A stretch of DNA of 64,000 nt, taken from the NCBI RefSeq assembly GCF_027924565.1, contig NZ_AP027041.1, forward strand, positions 3,920,748 through 3,984,747, given 5' to 3'. Position 1 is the first letter of the stretch, and every line of letters begins with the position of its first letter. Shown piece by piece: positions 53,128 through 62,005 of this stretch. This DNA is from Lysobacter auxotrophicus (GTDB lineage: Bacteria > Pseudomonadota > Gammaproteobacteria > Xanthomonadales > Xanthomonadaceae). The notes beneath the pieces are model-generated. The model did not search any database, was not told the origin of the DNA, and saw only the letters and a program-made list of their open reading frames with translations. The translations under genes and the position numbers were made by a program.

Positions 53128-53150
53128 ACTATAACCCGGCTTTTAACCCG
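53128..53150. promoter_or_regulatory. Promoter region of the FadL-type gene with a direct repeat
   Basis: On the minus strand a TATAGT -10 candidate (53128-53133). TAACCCG occurs twice (53132-53138 and 53144-53150), 12 bp apart, overlapping the -10/-35 spacer. Confidence 0.35.
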
Positions 53151-53248
53151 AGGCTAACAATAGCCGGCATGCCCGTCCGCACTTGTAAAACAGGGGTTTT
53201 GCACATTTCGTGGCCCTTCGCGATGCTGAACAGGGAGGGAGTTTTGCG

Positions 53249-53941
53249 GTGTTCGTGACGATCCCCGGCCGCGAACGGATTCCGTTCCGCTGGGCCACGC
53301 CAGCCCTGTTCAGCCTGCTCTGGCTGAGCTTCATCACGGTCGAGCTGATGCCGGGCGCCGAGCAGCGCCGCCTGCTGATGGAGTGGGGCGCGCTGTCCGG
53401 CGGGCTCGCCTCGCCCGACGCCTGGGTGCAATCGATGCGGACCGGCAGCGTGTGGCGGCTGTTCACGGCGCTGTTCCTGCACGCCGACTGGGCCCACCTG
53501 CTTGGCAACCTGGTGTTCCTGCTGATCTTCGGCCTGCCCGCCGAACGCACGATGGGCCCGTGGCGGCTGCTGGTGCTGTTCCTGTTCGGCGGCGCGGTCG
53601 CGAACCTCGCCGCGGTGATCGCCATCGGCACGCCGGACCGCCTGATCATCGGTGCCAGCGGCGCGGTGTCGGCGCTGATCGGCGCGTACCTGGCGCTGTT
53701 TCCCGGCGCGAAGCTGGGCGTCGTGGTGCCGCTGGGCCTGTTCCTGCAGTTCGTGAAGGTGCCGGCGCCGCTGCTGATCGGCGTGTGGGCGCTGCTGCAA
53801 CTGGTCTTCACCTTCATCGGTCCGGCGTTCGGCGCGGTGGCATGGTCGGCGCACCTGGCCGGCTTCGCGTTCGGCGGCGTGTTCGCGTTGATCGCACGCG
53901 CCGGCATCGCGCGGCGCATGCGGCGACGACGGGGCTTCTGA
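53249..53941 (+). CDS. Rhomboid family intramembrane serine protease
   Basis: A 230-residue, six-helix membrane protease. Motifs: WRLFTALFLHADWAHLLGN (L1 loop and helix 2), catalytic Ser137 in GASGAVSALIGAYLA (helix 4) and His202 in AHLAGFAFGG (helix 6). It cleaves membrane helices of unknown bacterial substrates. GTG 53249 is chosen with GGGAGGGAG upstream; GTG 53255 and GTG 53210 are alternatives. Divergent from the FadL-type gene and about 80 nt before a DUF1820 gene. Confidence 0.92.
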   Translation: MFVTIPGRERIPFRWATPALFSLLWLSFITVELMPGAEQRRLLMEWGALSGGLASPDAWVQSMRTGSVWRLFTALFLHADWAHLLGNLVFLLIFGLPAERTMGPWRLLVLFLFGGAVANLAAVIAIGTPDRLIIGASGAVSALIGAYLALFPGAKLGVVVPLGLFLQFVKVPAPLLIGVWALLQLVFTFIGPAFGAVAWSAHLAGFAFGGVFALIARAGIARRMRRRRGF

Positions 53942-54018
53942 CGTCGCGGCTTGATTGGCGGGCCGGCCGACCCCATCGTCAGCGTGCACGGCACTACGCC
54001 ATCACACCCGATCCGATC

Positions 54019-54339
54019 ATGTCCAAGCCGCTCTACAAGGTGACCTTCCTCAACGCCGGCAAGGTGTACGAGCTCTATGCGCGCAACGTCGCATCGGGCG
54101 CGCTGTGGGGTTTCACCGAAGTGAGCGAGCTGGTGTTCGACGTGCACGACGGCGTGGTGATCGATCCCACCGAAGAACGGCTGCGCGACGAGTTCGGCAA
54201 CACGCGCGCGCTGCATCTGCCGATGCACAGCATCGTGCGCATCGAGGAAGTCGAGCGCAAAGGCCAGTCGGCCATTCGCGATGCGACCACCGGCGAAAAG
54301 GTCGTCACGCCCTTCCCGCTGCCGGGAAAGCCGCGCTAG
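54019..54339 (+). CDS. DUF1820 family protein
   Basis: A 106-residue cytosolic protein matching DUF1820, a family conserved across gammaproteobacteria and of unknown function. The sequence begins MSKPLYKVTFLNAGKVYELY and continues ...VASGALWGFTEVSELVFD and DPTEERLRDEFGNTRALHLPMHSIVRIEEV. Length and start are typical. The ribosome site is weak. It lies downstream of the rhomboid gene on the same strand. Confidence 0.9.
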   Translation: MSKPLYKVTFLNAGKVYELYARNVASGALWGFTEVSELVFDVHDGVVIDPTEERLRDEFGNTRALHLPMHSIVRIEEVERKGQSAIRDATTGEKVVTPFPLPGKPR

Positions 54340-54350
54340 GCACGCCGCGA

Positions 54351-54362
54351 TAGAGTGGCGCG
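54351..54362 (+). promoter_or_regulatory. -10-like hexamer 6 nt before an ATG (leaderless candidate)
   Basis: TAGAGT at 54351-54356, 6 nt, ATG 54363; no Shine-Dalgarno. Same arrangement as upstream of 17572 and 19656. Confidence 0.4.
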
Positions 54363-54926
54363 ATGAAACGTTCCCCACGCATCGTTGCCATCGCCGCACT
54401 CGCACTTGCGCTCACAGCCGCGGCATGCGGGCATAAGTCGACGAACGACACGGCGTCCTCCAGCCCCGGTGCGGCGCGACGCGACGCGGGCGCTGCGTCG
54501 AACGCCTTCGCCGTTGAGGTTTCGCTCTCGCCCGCCGCGCGAGAACGCCTGGGCGCACAGCACGAATCGCTGATCGTCAGCGCGGATTACTTCGGCGAGC
54601 CGAGCGCTGAAGCGATCGCGCAGCGCGTACCCGGCAGCGAGAACCCGTGGCTGACGCTGCACCGCGCGCAGGTCGAACTCGAAGGCGCAACGCTCGATGG
54701 CAATGTCGTCGCGCGGTTTCCCGCCGTTTCGCTGGATGCGAAGCAGCTCGCGTGGACCGATGCGCCCGACGCGCCGCAGGTCAACGTCAACGTCTATTCG
54801 GGTCGGCGCTCATCGCCGGACAACCTGCTCGACTGCGGGATGTTCCAGGACACCCTCGCAGTCGCCGCGCAGTCGCCGGTACGCATTTCGTGCGGCTTGA
54901 TCGGCGAGCCGGGCGAGCGTCGCTAG
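54363..54926 (+). CDS. Hypothetical lipoprotein
   Basis: A 187-residue predicted lipoprotein: leader MKRSPRIVAIAALALALTAA with cysteine in TAAACGHK, then a low-complexity Ser/Ala region. The folded part (FAVEVSLSPAARERLGAQHESLIVSADYFG...VNVNVYSGRRSSPDNLLDCG) is beta-rich with two further cysteines and resembles no family I can name. High GC3 codon bias supports a real gene. Convergent with ctpA (24 nt between the stops). Confidence 0.75.
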   Translation: MKRSPRIVAIAALALALTAAACGHKSTNDTASSSPGAARRDAGAASNAFAVEVSLSPAARERLGAQHESLIVSADYFGEPSAEAIAQRVPGSENPWLTLHRAQVELEGATLDGNVVARFPAVSLDAKQLAWTDAPDAPQVNVNVYSGRRSSPDNLLDCGMFQDTLAVAAQSPVRISCGLIGEPGERR

Positions 54927-54950
54927 CCCGGCGCGCAAAACCGCGTTCGT

Positions 54951-56288
54951 TTACTGCGTTTTCGCGGCAGGCTTCGTCGCCGCGCTCGCGACGGGTTTCT
55001 TGAGTTCCACCAGTGCGGCCGCGATTGGCGCATCGCCGTCGAGCACGTCGCCGGCGTTCTGGCCGGGCTGGCCTTCCTCGCCGTCCTTCTCGCTGTCGCC
55101 GCGCAGGTGGCCCGGCAGGCTCGCTTCGCTGAAATTGCGGATGCTCTTGTCGGCCTCCTTGCCCGGCTGCAGCACGACGTCGGGCGAGATGCCGAGCGCC
55201 TGGATCGACTTGCCGCTGGGCGTGTAGTAACGCGCGGTCGTGAGCTTCACCGAGTCGCCGTTGTCCAGCGGCAGCACGGTCTGCACCGAGCCCTTACCGA
55301 ACGTGCGGCTGCCGACGATGCGCGCGCGATCGTTGTCGCGCAGCGCGCCGGCGAGCACTTCGGCCGCGCTCGCCGAACCGGCGTCGACCAGCGCCACGAC
55401 CGGCGCGCCGTTGAGGCGATCGCCCGGCGTCGCGCCGAACTCCGCGTCGCTGATGGCGATGCGGCCACGCGTGGACACGATCTTCCCCGAGTCGAGCAGG
55501 TCGTCGGCGATCTGCACCGCGGACGTCAGCAAACCACCCGGATTGCTACGAAGGTCGATGACCAGGCCGCGCAGCTTGCCGCCGGCCTGCGCCTTGAGTT
55601 TCTCGAGCTGGCTTTCGAAATCGGCGGCCGTATCGGCCTGGAACGCGCTGATGCGCACGTAGCCGTAGCCCGGTTCGAGCATGCGGCTTTTCACGCTCGC
55701 CACGCGGATGGTCTCGCGCGTCAGCGTCACGTCGAACGGCTTGTCCTTGCCTTCGCGCACGATGGTCAGCGTGACCTTGCTGCCCGGCTCGCCACGCAGC
55801 GGGCCGGACTGATCGCCTTCGTCGGGCTTGAACGGCTTGCCGTCGATGGCGGTGATCACGTCGCCGGCTTTGACGCCGGCGCGCGCGGCCGGCGTGTCGT
55901 CGATCGGCGAGATCACGCGCAGCGAGCCGTCGGGCTGGCGCATCAGTTCGACGCCGACGCCGTCGTAGGCGCCGCGCGATTGTTCGTCGAAGCTCTCGGC
56001 GTCTTCCTTGTCGAGGTAGACGCTGTGCGGATCGAGGTCGAACAGCAGCCCGCGGATCGCCGAATGCATCAGCTTCTGGTCGTCCACCGGCTCCACGTAC
56101 GCCTGCTTGACCGCGTTGTAGACCGACACGTAGCGGCGGATCTCGTCGAGCGGCACCTTGGCTTCGGCCGTTTCGCCGTCGGGCGATTCGATCGGCGCGT
56201 CGGCGGGCGGCGCGTCGGCCTCCTGCGCGGCAGCCGGCAACGCGACGAAAGCGGCCAGGGCGAACGGAACAAGGCGACGCAGGGACAT
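54951..56288 (-). CDS. C-terminal processing peptidase, S41 family
   Basis: A 445-residue periplasmic protease. Signal peptide ending LPAAAQ; helical N-terminal region (VYNAVKQAYVEPVDDQKL); PDZ domain at about 105-190 (GVGVELMRQPDG...DTPAARAGVKAGDVITAIDG); catalytic core with VIDLRSNPGGLL, nucleophile Ser307 (GSASAAEVLAGAL) and Lys332 (FGKGSVQT). The C-terminal extension is charged and low complexity. Probable targets are cell-wall hydrolases or their regulators. Third gene after gpmI and envC, 131 nt from envC. Confidence 0.95.
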   Translation of the reverse strand: MSLRRLVPFALAAFVALPAAAQEADAPPADAPIESPDGETAEAKVPLDEIRRYVSVYNAVKQAYVEPVDDQKLMHSAIRGLLFDLDPHSVYLDKEDAESFDEQSRGAYDGVGVELMRQPDGSLRVISPIDDTPAARAGVKAGDVITAIDGKPFKPDEGDQSGPLRGEPGSKVTLTIVREGKDKPFDVTLTRETIRVASVKSRMLEPGYGYVRISAFQADTAADFESQLEKLKAQAGGKLRGLVIDLRSNPGGLLTSAVQIADDLLDSGKIVSTRGRIAISDAEFGATPGDRLNGAPVVALVDAGSASAAEVLAGALRDNDRARIVGSRTFGKGSVQTVLPLDNGDSVKLTTARYYTPSGKSIQALGISPDVVLQPGKEADKSIRNFSEASLPGHLRGDSEKDGEEGQPGQNAGDVLDGDAPIAAALVELKKPVASAATKPAAKTQ

Positions 56289-56419
56289 TCGGGCAACTCC
56301 GGGCGGTGCGGTGAGTCGCGGGCCACGCGCGGCCCGCCGTGCGTGATTATGGGCACGGCGGGGGAGCGCAATGGAAGGCTTTCGTTAATCGTTCCGGCAA
56401 CGGCGTCGACCGTTCAGCG

Positions 56420-57649
56420 TCAACGTCTCAGCCACGTCCCGGGATTGACTGGCGAGCCGTTGCGCCGGAGTTCGAAGTACAAAGCCGCCCGGCCGTGGCC
56501 GCCGGACGTGCCGACGGTGGCGACCGGATCCCCGCGCTTGACGGCATTGCCGACGTCCTTGAGCAGCGCGTCGTTGTGCGCGTACAGGCTCATGTAGCCG
56601 TTGCCGTGATCGACGATCAGCAGCAGGCCGTAGCCGGTCATCCATTCGGCATAGACCACCGTGCCGTCGGCGACCGCCTTGACCGGCGTGCCGGCGGCGG
56701 CGGCGATGAGCAGGCCGTCGCTGTCGCGGCCGTCGGGCATGGTCGCGCCGAAGCCGGCGAGCAACGCCCCCGACACCGGCCAACCCAGGCCGCCGACCTG
56801 CGGCGCCGGCGCGCTGGCGACGACCACGGGCTTGCGGCGCGGCGGGGCGTCCTTCGGGGCGGATGCGGCTTCGCGTGCGGCGCGTTCGGCGGCGGCGCGA
56901 CGCTGCGCCTCGGCCTTCGCCGCGGCGGCCCGAAGCTTCTTCAGCAGCTGCTCCAGGCCGGCGGCATCGCGACCGAGTTCGCGCTCGCGCGTGCTGCGAT
57001 CCTCGTAGCGTTCGTCGAGTTGCGCCACCAGACTTGCGCGCGCCTTGCGGGCGCTCTGCAACTGGCCGAGTTGCGACCGCTGCTGTTCGCGCGTGCGATC
57101 CAGTTCGCTGCGCCGCTGCACGATCGCCTGTTCCACGTCGTTGAGTTCGCGCAGCTGCGCGTCGAGTTCGGCGATGCGGCGCGTGCGATCGCGCTGCAGG
57201 TAACCGTAGTAGGCGAGCAGGCGATTGCCATCGGCGACGCGATCCTGCGCGAGCAGCAGTTTAAGCGGCGCGTCCTGTCCCTGCAGGTAGGCTGCGCGAA
57301 GCAGCTGCGCGAGCTCCTTGCGCTGCGCGCCCATGCGGTCGTGCAATTGCGCGCGCTGCTCCTGCAGGGCGGCGAGCGAGGCCTGCTCCTTCGCCATGCG
57401 CGTTTCGATCTCGCGCAGGCGACGGTTCGATTCGCCGACTTTCTCATCGGCCTCGCGCAGCTGGCGCGACGCGCTGCCACGCTGGCTCTCGATCTTGCGG
57501 CGTTCGGCGGCGACCGACTTCAGCTCGCGCTGGATCTTCTCCAGCTTGCGTTCGGCCTCGCGGCTGTTCTGCGCGGACGCGGGCATCGCCAGCATCAGGC
57601 CGGCGACCAACAGGGCCGCGCAGTGGAGCGCAACGACGATGCGCCGCAT
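56420..57649 (-). CDS. envC: Murein hydrolase activator, EnvC family
   Basis: A 409-residue periplasmic activator of N-acetylmuramyl-L-alanine amidases at the division site. Signal peptide ending MPASAQ; two long coiled-coil regions (about 27-120 and 150-250); an Ala-rich linker; a LytM/M23 domain from about 290 to the end (GLLIAAAAGTPVKAVADGTVVY, HGNGYMSLYAHND, GTSGGHGRAALYFELRRNG). The zinc ligands of active M23 enzymes are replaced (no His in the first motif, YFE instead of the second HxH), as in EnvC. Begins 3 nt after gpmI stops. Confidence 0.93.
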   Translation of the reverse strand: MRRIVVALHCAALLVAGLMLAMPASAQNSREAERKLEKIQRELKSVAAERRKIESQRGSASRQLREADEKVGESNRRLREIETRMAKEQASLAALQEQRAQLHDRMGAQRKELAQLLRAAYLQGQDAPLKLLLAQDRVADGNRLLAYYGYLQRDRTRRIAELDAQLRELNDVEQAIVQRRSELDRTREQQRSQLGQLQSARKARASLVAQLDERYEDRSTRERELGRDAAGLEQLLKKLRAAAAKAEAQRRAAAERAAREAASAPKDAPPRRKPVVVASAPAPQVGGLGWPVSGALLAGFGATMPDGRDSDGLLIAAAAGTPVKAVADGTVVYAEWMTGYGLLLIVDHGNGYMSLYAHNDALLKDVGNAVKRGDPVATVGTSGGHGRAALYFELRRNGSPVNPGTWLRR

Positions 57650-57652
57650 GCG

Positions 57653-59206
57653 TCAGCCTGCGAGCAGGCTCGTTCCGCTCATCTCGGCCGGCTTCGGCAA
57701 TCCGAGCAGGTCGAGGATGGTCGGCGCGACGTCGCGCAGCGCTCCCCCGCTGCGCAGCGTCGCCGCGCGCGGGCCGAGGTAGACGAACGGCACCGGGCCG
57801 ACGGTGTGGGCGGTGTGCGGCTGGCCCGTCGAGGGATCGCGCATCATTTCCAGGTTGCCGTGGTCGGCGGTGATCAGCAGCGCGCCACCGGTATCGCGCA
57901 CGGCCTGCGCGATCGCACCGATGGCGACATCGACCGCTTCGGCGGCCTTCACCGCGGCGGCGATGTCGCCGGTGTGGCCGACCATGTCCGGGTTCGCGAT
58001 GTTGCAGATGGCGACGCCGACCTCGCCGGAGCGGATGGCGGCTGTGAGCTTCTCGGTGACTTCCGGGCAGCTCATTTCCGGCTGCAGGTCGTAGGTCGCG
58101 ACCTTCGGGCTCGGCACGAGGATGCGCGTCTCGCCGGCGTACGGTTCTTCGCGGCCGCCACTGAAGAAGAACGTCACGTGCGCGTACTTTTCGGTTTCGG
58201 CGATGCGCAGCTGGGTGAGGCCGTTCTCGGCGAGCACTTCGCCCAGCGTGTGGCGAAGATCGTCCGGACCGAACGCCACCGGTGCCGGCAGCTTCGCGTC
58301 GTACTCGGTGAGGCAGACGAAACGCGACAGCTTCGGGCGGCGCACGCCTTCGACGGCTTGGTCGAAGCCGGCGAACGTCGGCGACACGAACGCGGCGGTG
58401 ATCTGCCGCGCGCGGTCGGCGCGGAAGTTCATGAACACCACGGCATCGCCATCGGCCATCGGCATATGGCCCTGGATCACGGTGGGCGCGACGAATTCGT
58501 CGGTCTCGCCGCGCTCGTACGCCTGCAACAGCGCTTCGATCGGGCCGGTGGTGACGTGCTCGCTCTTCGCCTCGACGATGGCATCCCACGCGCGGCGCAG
58601 GCGATCCCAGCGCTGGTCGCGATCCATCGCGTAGTAGCGTCCGCTGACGCTGGCGACGTGCGCGTTGCCGAGCTTGCGGCAGACGTCCTGCAGCTTCGCC
58701 AGGCTCGGTTCGGCGGACTTGGGCGGCATGTCGCGGCCGTCGAGGAACGCGTGCACGGCGACCTTCGGCACGCCCGCCTGGCTGGCGAGTTCGAGCATCG
58801 CGAAGATGTGGTTCTCGTGGCTGTGCACGCCGCCGGGCGACAACAGGCCCATGACGTGCAGGGTCCCGCCGCTGTTCTGCGCGGCGGCGCAGGCGGCGCG
58901 CAGTTCCTCGTTGCCGAAGAACGTGCCGTCCTCGATCGCTGCGTCGATGCGCGTGAGGTCCTGGTACACGATGCGGCCGGCGCCGAGGTTCATGTGGCCG
59001 ACCTCGGAATTGCCCATCTGCCCTTCCGGCAGGCCGACGTGGCGGCCTTCGGTGTGGATCAGCGTGTGCGGCGCGGAGGCGACCAGCGCATCCCAGTTCG
59101 GCAGCGTGGCCTGGGCCAGCGCATTGTCGGTCGGGTCGTCGCGATGCCCCCAGCCGTCGAGGATCAGCAGGACCACGGGTTTCGGGCGCGAAGTGGATGC
59201 GGGCAC
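57653..59206 (-). CDS. gpmI: 2,3-bisphosphoglycerate-independent phosphoglycerate mutase
   Basis: A 517-residue cytosolic glycolytic enzyme interconverting 3- and 2-phosphoglycerate with two Mn ions. The phosphatase-domain start VVLLILDGWGHR carries the metal Asp, nucleophile Ser is in QMGNSEVGHMNLGAGR, and later motifs are FLDGRDMPP, MNFRADRARQI, NIANPDMVGHTG and TADHGNLEMM. GTG 59206 is chosen: GGAAT precedes it and the length is normal; in-frame GTG 59248 adds 14 residues without a ribosome site. First gene of gpmI-envC-ctpA, the first two adjacent as in E. coli. Confidence 0.95.
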   Translation of the reverse strand: MPASTSRPKPVVLLILDGWGHRDDPTDNALAQATLPNWDALVASAPHTLIHTEGRHVGLPEGQMGNSEVGHMNLGAGRIVYQDLTRIDAAIEDGTFFGNEELRAACAAAQNSGGTLHVMGLLSPGGVHSHENHIFAMLELASQAGVPKVAVHAFLDGRDMPPKSAEPSLAKLQDVCRKLGNAHVASVSGRYYAMDRDQRWDRLRRAWDAIVEAKSEHVTTGPIEALLQAYERGETDEFVAPTVIQGHMPMADGDAVVFMNFRADRARQITAAFVSPTFAGFDQAVEGVRRPKLSRFVCLTEYDAKLPAPVAFGPDDLRHTLGEVLAENGLTQLRIAETEKYAHVTFFFSGGREEPYAGETRILVPSPKVATYDLQPEMSCPEVTEKLTAAIRSGEVGVAICNIANPDMVGHTGDIAAAVKAAEAVDVAIGAIAQAVRDTGGALLITADHGNLEMMRDPSTGQPHTAHTVGPVPFVYLGPRAATLRSGGALRDVAPTILDLLGLPKPAEMSGTSLLAG

Positions 59207-59354
59207 GTCGGATTCCAGTGTGAGGGGGCCAATGGTGACTTCGGGCACGGGTCCGCGCCGGCGATGGCTGCGATTGTAGCGAAGCGGTGTAAACCGATTC
59301 CGCCTTCAGCGCATCCGATGCATTGAAGCCCGTCCCAACACGGAAACCGAAACG

Positions 59355-60017
59355 ATGCGAATCCGCTCCTTCTGCGTCCTGCCGCTCGCCCTGGCGCTCT
59401 CCGCGCCGGCGTTCGCCGCCCAGGACATCGACAAAGTCAACGGCAGCATCACCGTCGAAGCCGGCCAGACCGTCGGCGACCTGGAGACCGTCAACGGCTC
59501 CATCAAGATCGGCGCGGGCGCTCGCGCCGGCAAGGCCGAAACCGTCAACGGCAGCATCACCGTCGCCGAGAACGTCGAAGCCGGCGGGCTGGAAACGGTC
59601 AACGGCTCCATCCGCGTGGCCGGCAACGGCAAGCTGTCCAGCAAGTTGGAAACCGTCAACGGCGGCATTTTCGTGGACCGTGGCGGCGACGTGCGCGGCG
59701 ACATCGAGACGGTGAACGGCGCGATCGGGCTGGTCGATACCGACCTGTCGGGCGGCATCACCACGGTGAATGGCGACGTGACCGTCGGCGTGAACTCGCA
59801 CGTGAAGGGCGGCATCCACTACACGAAGCCGAGCAGCTCGTGGTTCTCGTTCAACAAGCGCGATCCGAAGGTCATCATCGGGCCGAACGCGGTCGTCGAA
59901 GGCCCGCTGAACTTCGAACGCAAGGTCGAGCTGTACGTGCACAGCACCGCGAAGGTCGGCCCGGTGACCGGCGCGACGGCGGTCCGCTTCGACGGCTCGA
60001 CGCCTCCGGGCCAGTAA
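59355..60017 (+). CDS. Exported short-repeat solenoid protein
   Basis: A 220-residue exported protein. Signal peptide LPLALALSAPAFAA. Residues from about 24 to 150 are seven tandem repeats of 18-19 residues with core (E/D/T)-(T/K)-V-N-G-(S/A/G/D)-I-x-V followed by a Gly-rich turn (DKVNGSITV, ETVNGSIKI, ETVNGSITV, ETVNGSIRV, ETVNGGIFV, ETVNGAIGL, TTVNGDVTV). The period suggests a beta-helix with one coil per repeat, resembling bactofilin/DUF4097-like folds. The C-terminal 70 residues are non-repetitive. Function unknown; the lack of cysteines and lipobox suggests a soluble periplasmic or surface protein. Divergent from gpmI. Confidence 0.8.
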   Translation: MRIRSFCVLPLALALSAPAFAAQDIDKVNGSITVEAGQTVGDLETVNGSIKIGAGARAGKAETVNGSITVAENVEAGGLETVNGSIRVAGNGKLSSKLETVNGGIFVDRGGDVRGDIETVNGAIGLVDTDLSGGITTVNGDVTVGVNSHVKGGIHYTKPSSSWFSFNKRDPKVIIGPNAVVEGPLNFERKVELYVHSTAKVGPVTGATAVRFDGSTPPGQ

Positions 60018-60073
60018 CGCCCGGGGCGCGTGAACTGCCGGACCGCGCACGGCCGCGGCCCGGAAACCATGCC

Positions 60074-60079
60074 TAGAAT
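60074..60079 (+). promoter_or_regulatory. Candidate -10 of the M28 peptidase gene
   Basis: TAGAAT, 70 nt upstream of ATG 60150 in the gap after the solenoid gene; no clear -35. Confidence 0.3.
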
Positions 60080-60149
60080 GGGGTTCGCCTTCACGGCGGC
60101 CCCGCCTGGCGTGGGGCTGTCGTGGGGCCTGGTCCAATCCGGAGGTCCC

Positions 60150-61907
60150 ATGTCCCGAGTTTCCCTGCTCAGCACGGCGGTCGCCGGCGTCGTCGGCGCG
60201 ATCGCGCTGACCGCCTGCTCCAAGCCCAGCGACGCACCCAGCGCGGCCAAACCGCAGGCGCCCGCCACCGCGGCGTCGACGGCCGACAGCCATTCCTTCA
60301 ACGACGCGATCAACGCGGCCGATTTCGCCCAGCACGTGAAGGTGCTGGCGTCGGACGAGTTCGAAGGCCGCGCGCCCGGCAGCGCCGGCGAAGAGAAAAC
60401 CGTCCAGTACCTGGAAGCGCAGTTCAAGCGCATGGGCCTCAAGCCCGGCAACGGCGACAGCTACTTCCAGACGGTGCCGATGGTGGAAACCACGGCGGAC
60501 GAGTCGACCACGCTGACCATCGACGCCAAGGGCAAGCCGCGCACGCTGAAGTTCGGCACCGACATGGTCGTGGGCACGCGTACCGGCCAGAAGGAAGTGA
60601 AGGTCGACGGCAGCCAGCTGGTGTTCGTCGGCTACGGCGTCAACGCGCCGGAGCAGAACTGGAACGACTACGCCGGCGTGGACGTGAAGGGCAAGACGGT
60701 GGTGATGTTCGTCAACGATCCGGGCTTCCACAGCCAGGATCCGAAGCTCTTCGAGGGCAAGCGGATGACGTACTACGGCCGCTGGACCTACAAGTTCGAG
60801 GAGGCCGCGCGCCAGGGCGCCGCCGCGGCAATCATCATCCACGACACCGAGGGCGCGTCCTACGGCTGGGACGTGGTCAAGAATTCCTGGTCAGGCGCTC
60901 AGTTCGACCTGCCGGCCAAGGACGACCCGGAACCGCGCCTGCCGGTGCAGGGCTGGATCACTGGCGACACGGCGCGTTCGCTGCTGGCCGACCTCGGCCA
61001 CAACCTCGACGACCTGTATAAGGCCGCCAACAAACCCGGCTTCAAGGCGATTCCGTTGGACGGCAAGCTGTCGGTGGACCTGAAGAGCACCACGAGCGAG
61101 AAATCCTCGCGCAACGTCGTCGCGTTGCTGCCGGGTGCCAAGCGCCCGGACGAGGCGATCGTCTACATGGCGCACTGGGATCACCTCGGCAATCACGGCC
61201 ACGAAGCCGACGAGCATGGCGGCACGAGCGCCGGCGAGCCGCACGCCGACACGATCTACAACGGTGCGATCGACAACGCGACCGGCGTGGCCGGCATCCT
61301 GGAGATCGCCGAGGCTTTCAGCAAGCAGACGCCGCCGCCGGACCGCTCGCTGCTGTTCCTCGCGGTGACGCTGGAGGAGTCGGGCCTGCTGGGCTCCAAA
61401 TACTACGTCGCGCATCCGTCGATTCCGCTCAACAAGACTGTCGCGGTGATCAACCTTGACGCGATGCCGGTGATCGGCAAGGCGAAGGACATGACGGTGG
61501 TGGGCTTCGGCAGTTCGGAGCTTGAGGATCTGCTCAAGACGCAGGCCGAAGGCCAGCAGCGCGTGTTGCACGCCGAAGCGACGCCGGAAGACGGCTTCTA
61601 CTTCCGCTCCGATCATTTCAACTTCGCCAAGGCCGGCGTACCGGCGCTGTATGCCAAGGGCGGCAGCGAGCTGATCGAAGGCGGCGCCGATGCCGGCCGC
61701 AAGGCGGAGTCGGATTACCGCGACAACCGCTATCACAAGCCCGGCGACCAGTTCGATACGTCGTGGAAGATGGACGGCGTGGTGCAGGACCTGGAAGCGC
61801 TGTACGGCGTCGGCCGCACGCTGGCCGGCGACGAGCAGTGGCCGAACTGGTACGAAGGCAACGCCTTCCGCGGCGCCCACGACAAGCTGATGAAATCGGC
61901 GAAGTAA
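60150..61907 (+). CDS. M28 family metallopeptidase (lipoprotein, PA domain)
   Basis: A 585-residue zinc aminopeptidase. Lipoprotein leader with ALTAC, then an Ala/Pro-rich linker. HVKVLASDEFEGRAPGSAGE marks the M28 N-terminal part; a PA-type insert lies at about 150-260 (VFVGYGVNAPEQNWNDYAG). The catalytic core has zinc ligands in AHWDHLGNH, GAIDNATGVAG, TLEESGLLGS (general base and ligand), NLDAMP and SDHFNFAKAGVPAL. Expected to trim peptides in the periplasm. GGAGG precedes ATG 60150. Confidence 0.94.
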   Translation: MSRVSLLSTAVAGVVGAIALTACSKPSDAPSAAKPQAPATAASTADSHSFNDAINAADFAQHVKVLASDEFEGRAPGSAGEEKTVQYLEAQFKRMGLKPGNGDSYFQTVPMVETTADESTTLTIDAKGKPRTLKFGTDMVVGTRTGQKEVKVDGSQLVFVGYGVNAPEQNWNDYAGVDVKGKTVVMFVNDPGFHSQDPKLFEGKRMTYYGRWTYKFEEAARQGAAAAIIIHDTEGASYGWDVVKNSWSGAQFDLPAKDDPEPRLPVQGWITGDTARSLLADLGHNLDDLYKAANKPGFKAIPLDGKLSVDLKSTTSEKSSRNVVALLPGAKRPDEAIVYMAHWDHLGNHGHEADEHGGTSAGEPHADTIYNGAIDNATGVAGILEIAEAFSKQTPPPDRSLLFLAVTLEESGLLGSKYYVAHPSIPLNKTVAVINLDAMPVIGKAKDMTVVGFGSSELEDLLKTQAEGQQRVLHAEATPEDGFYFRSDHFNFAKAGVPALYAKGGSELIEGGADAGRKAESDYRDNRYHKPGDQFDTSWKMDGVVQDLEALYGVGRTLAGDEQWPNWYEGNAFRGAHDKLMKSAK

Positions 61908-62005
61908 TTCCCGATCGATCGGCATGACCCGCAGCGGCGCCCACCCGGGCGCCGTTGTCGTTTTCGGCTACGCTGATGGCCCCATCCTGGCCGCACGGAA
62001 CCGCC

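Noticed and set aside
57444-60842. 1132-codon open frame on the minus strand
   Set aside because: Antisense or out of frame to envC, gpmI, the solenoid gene and the M28 gene; an artefact of GC3 bias.
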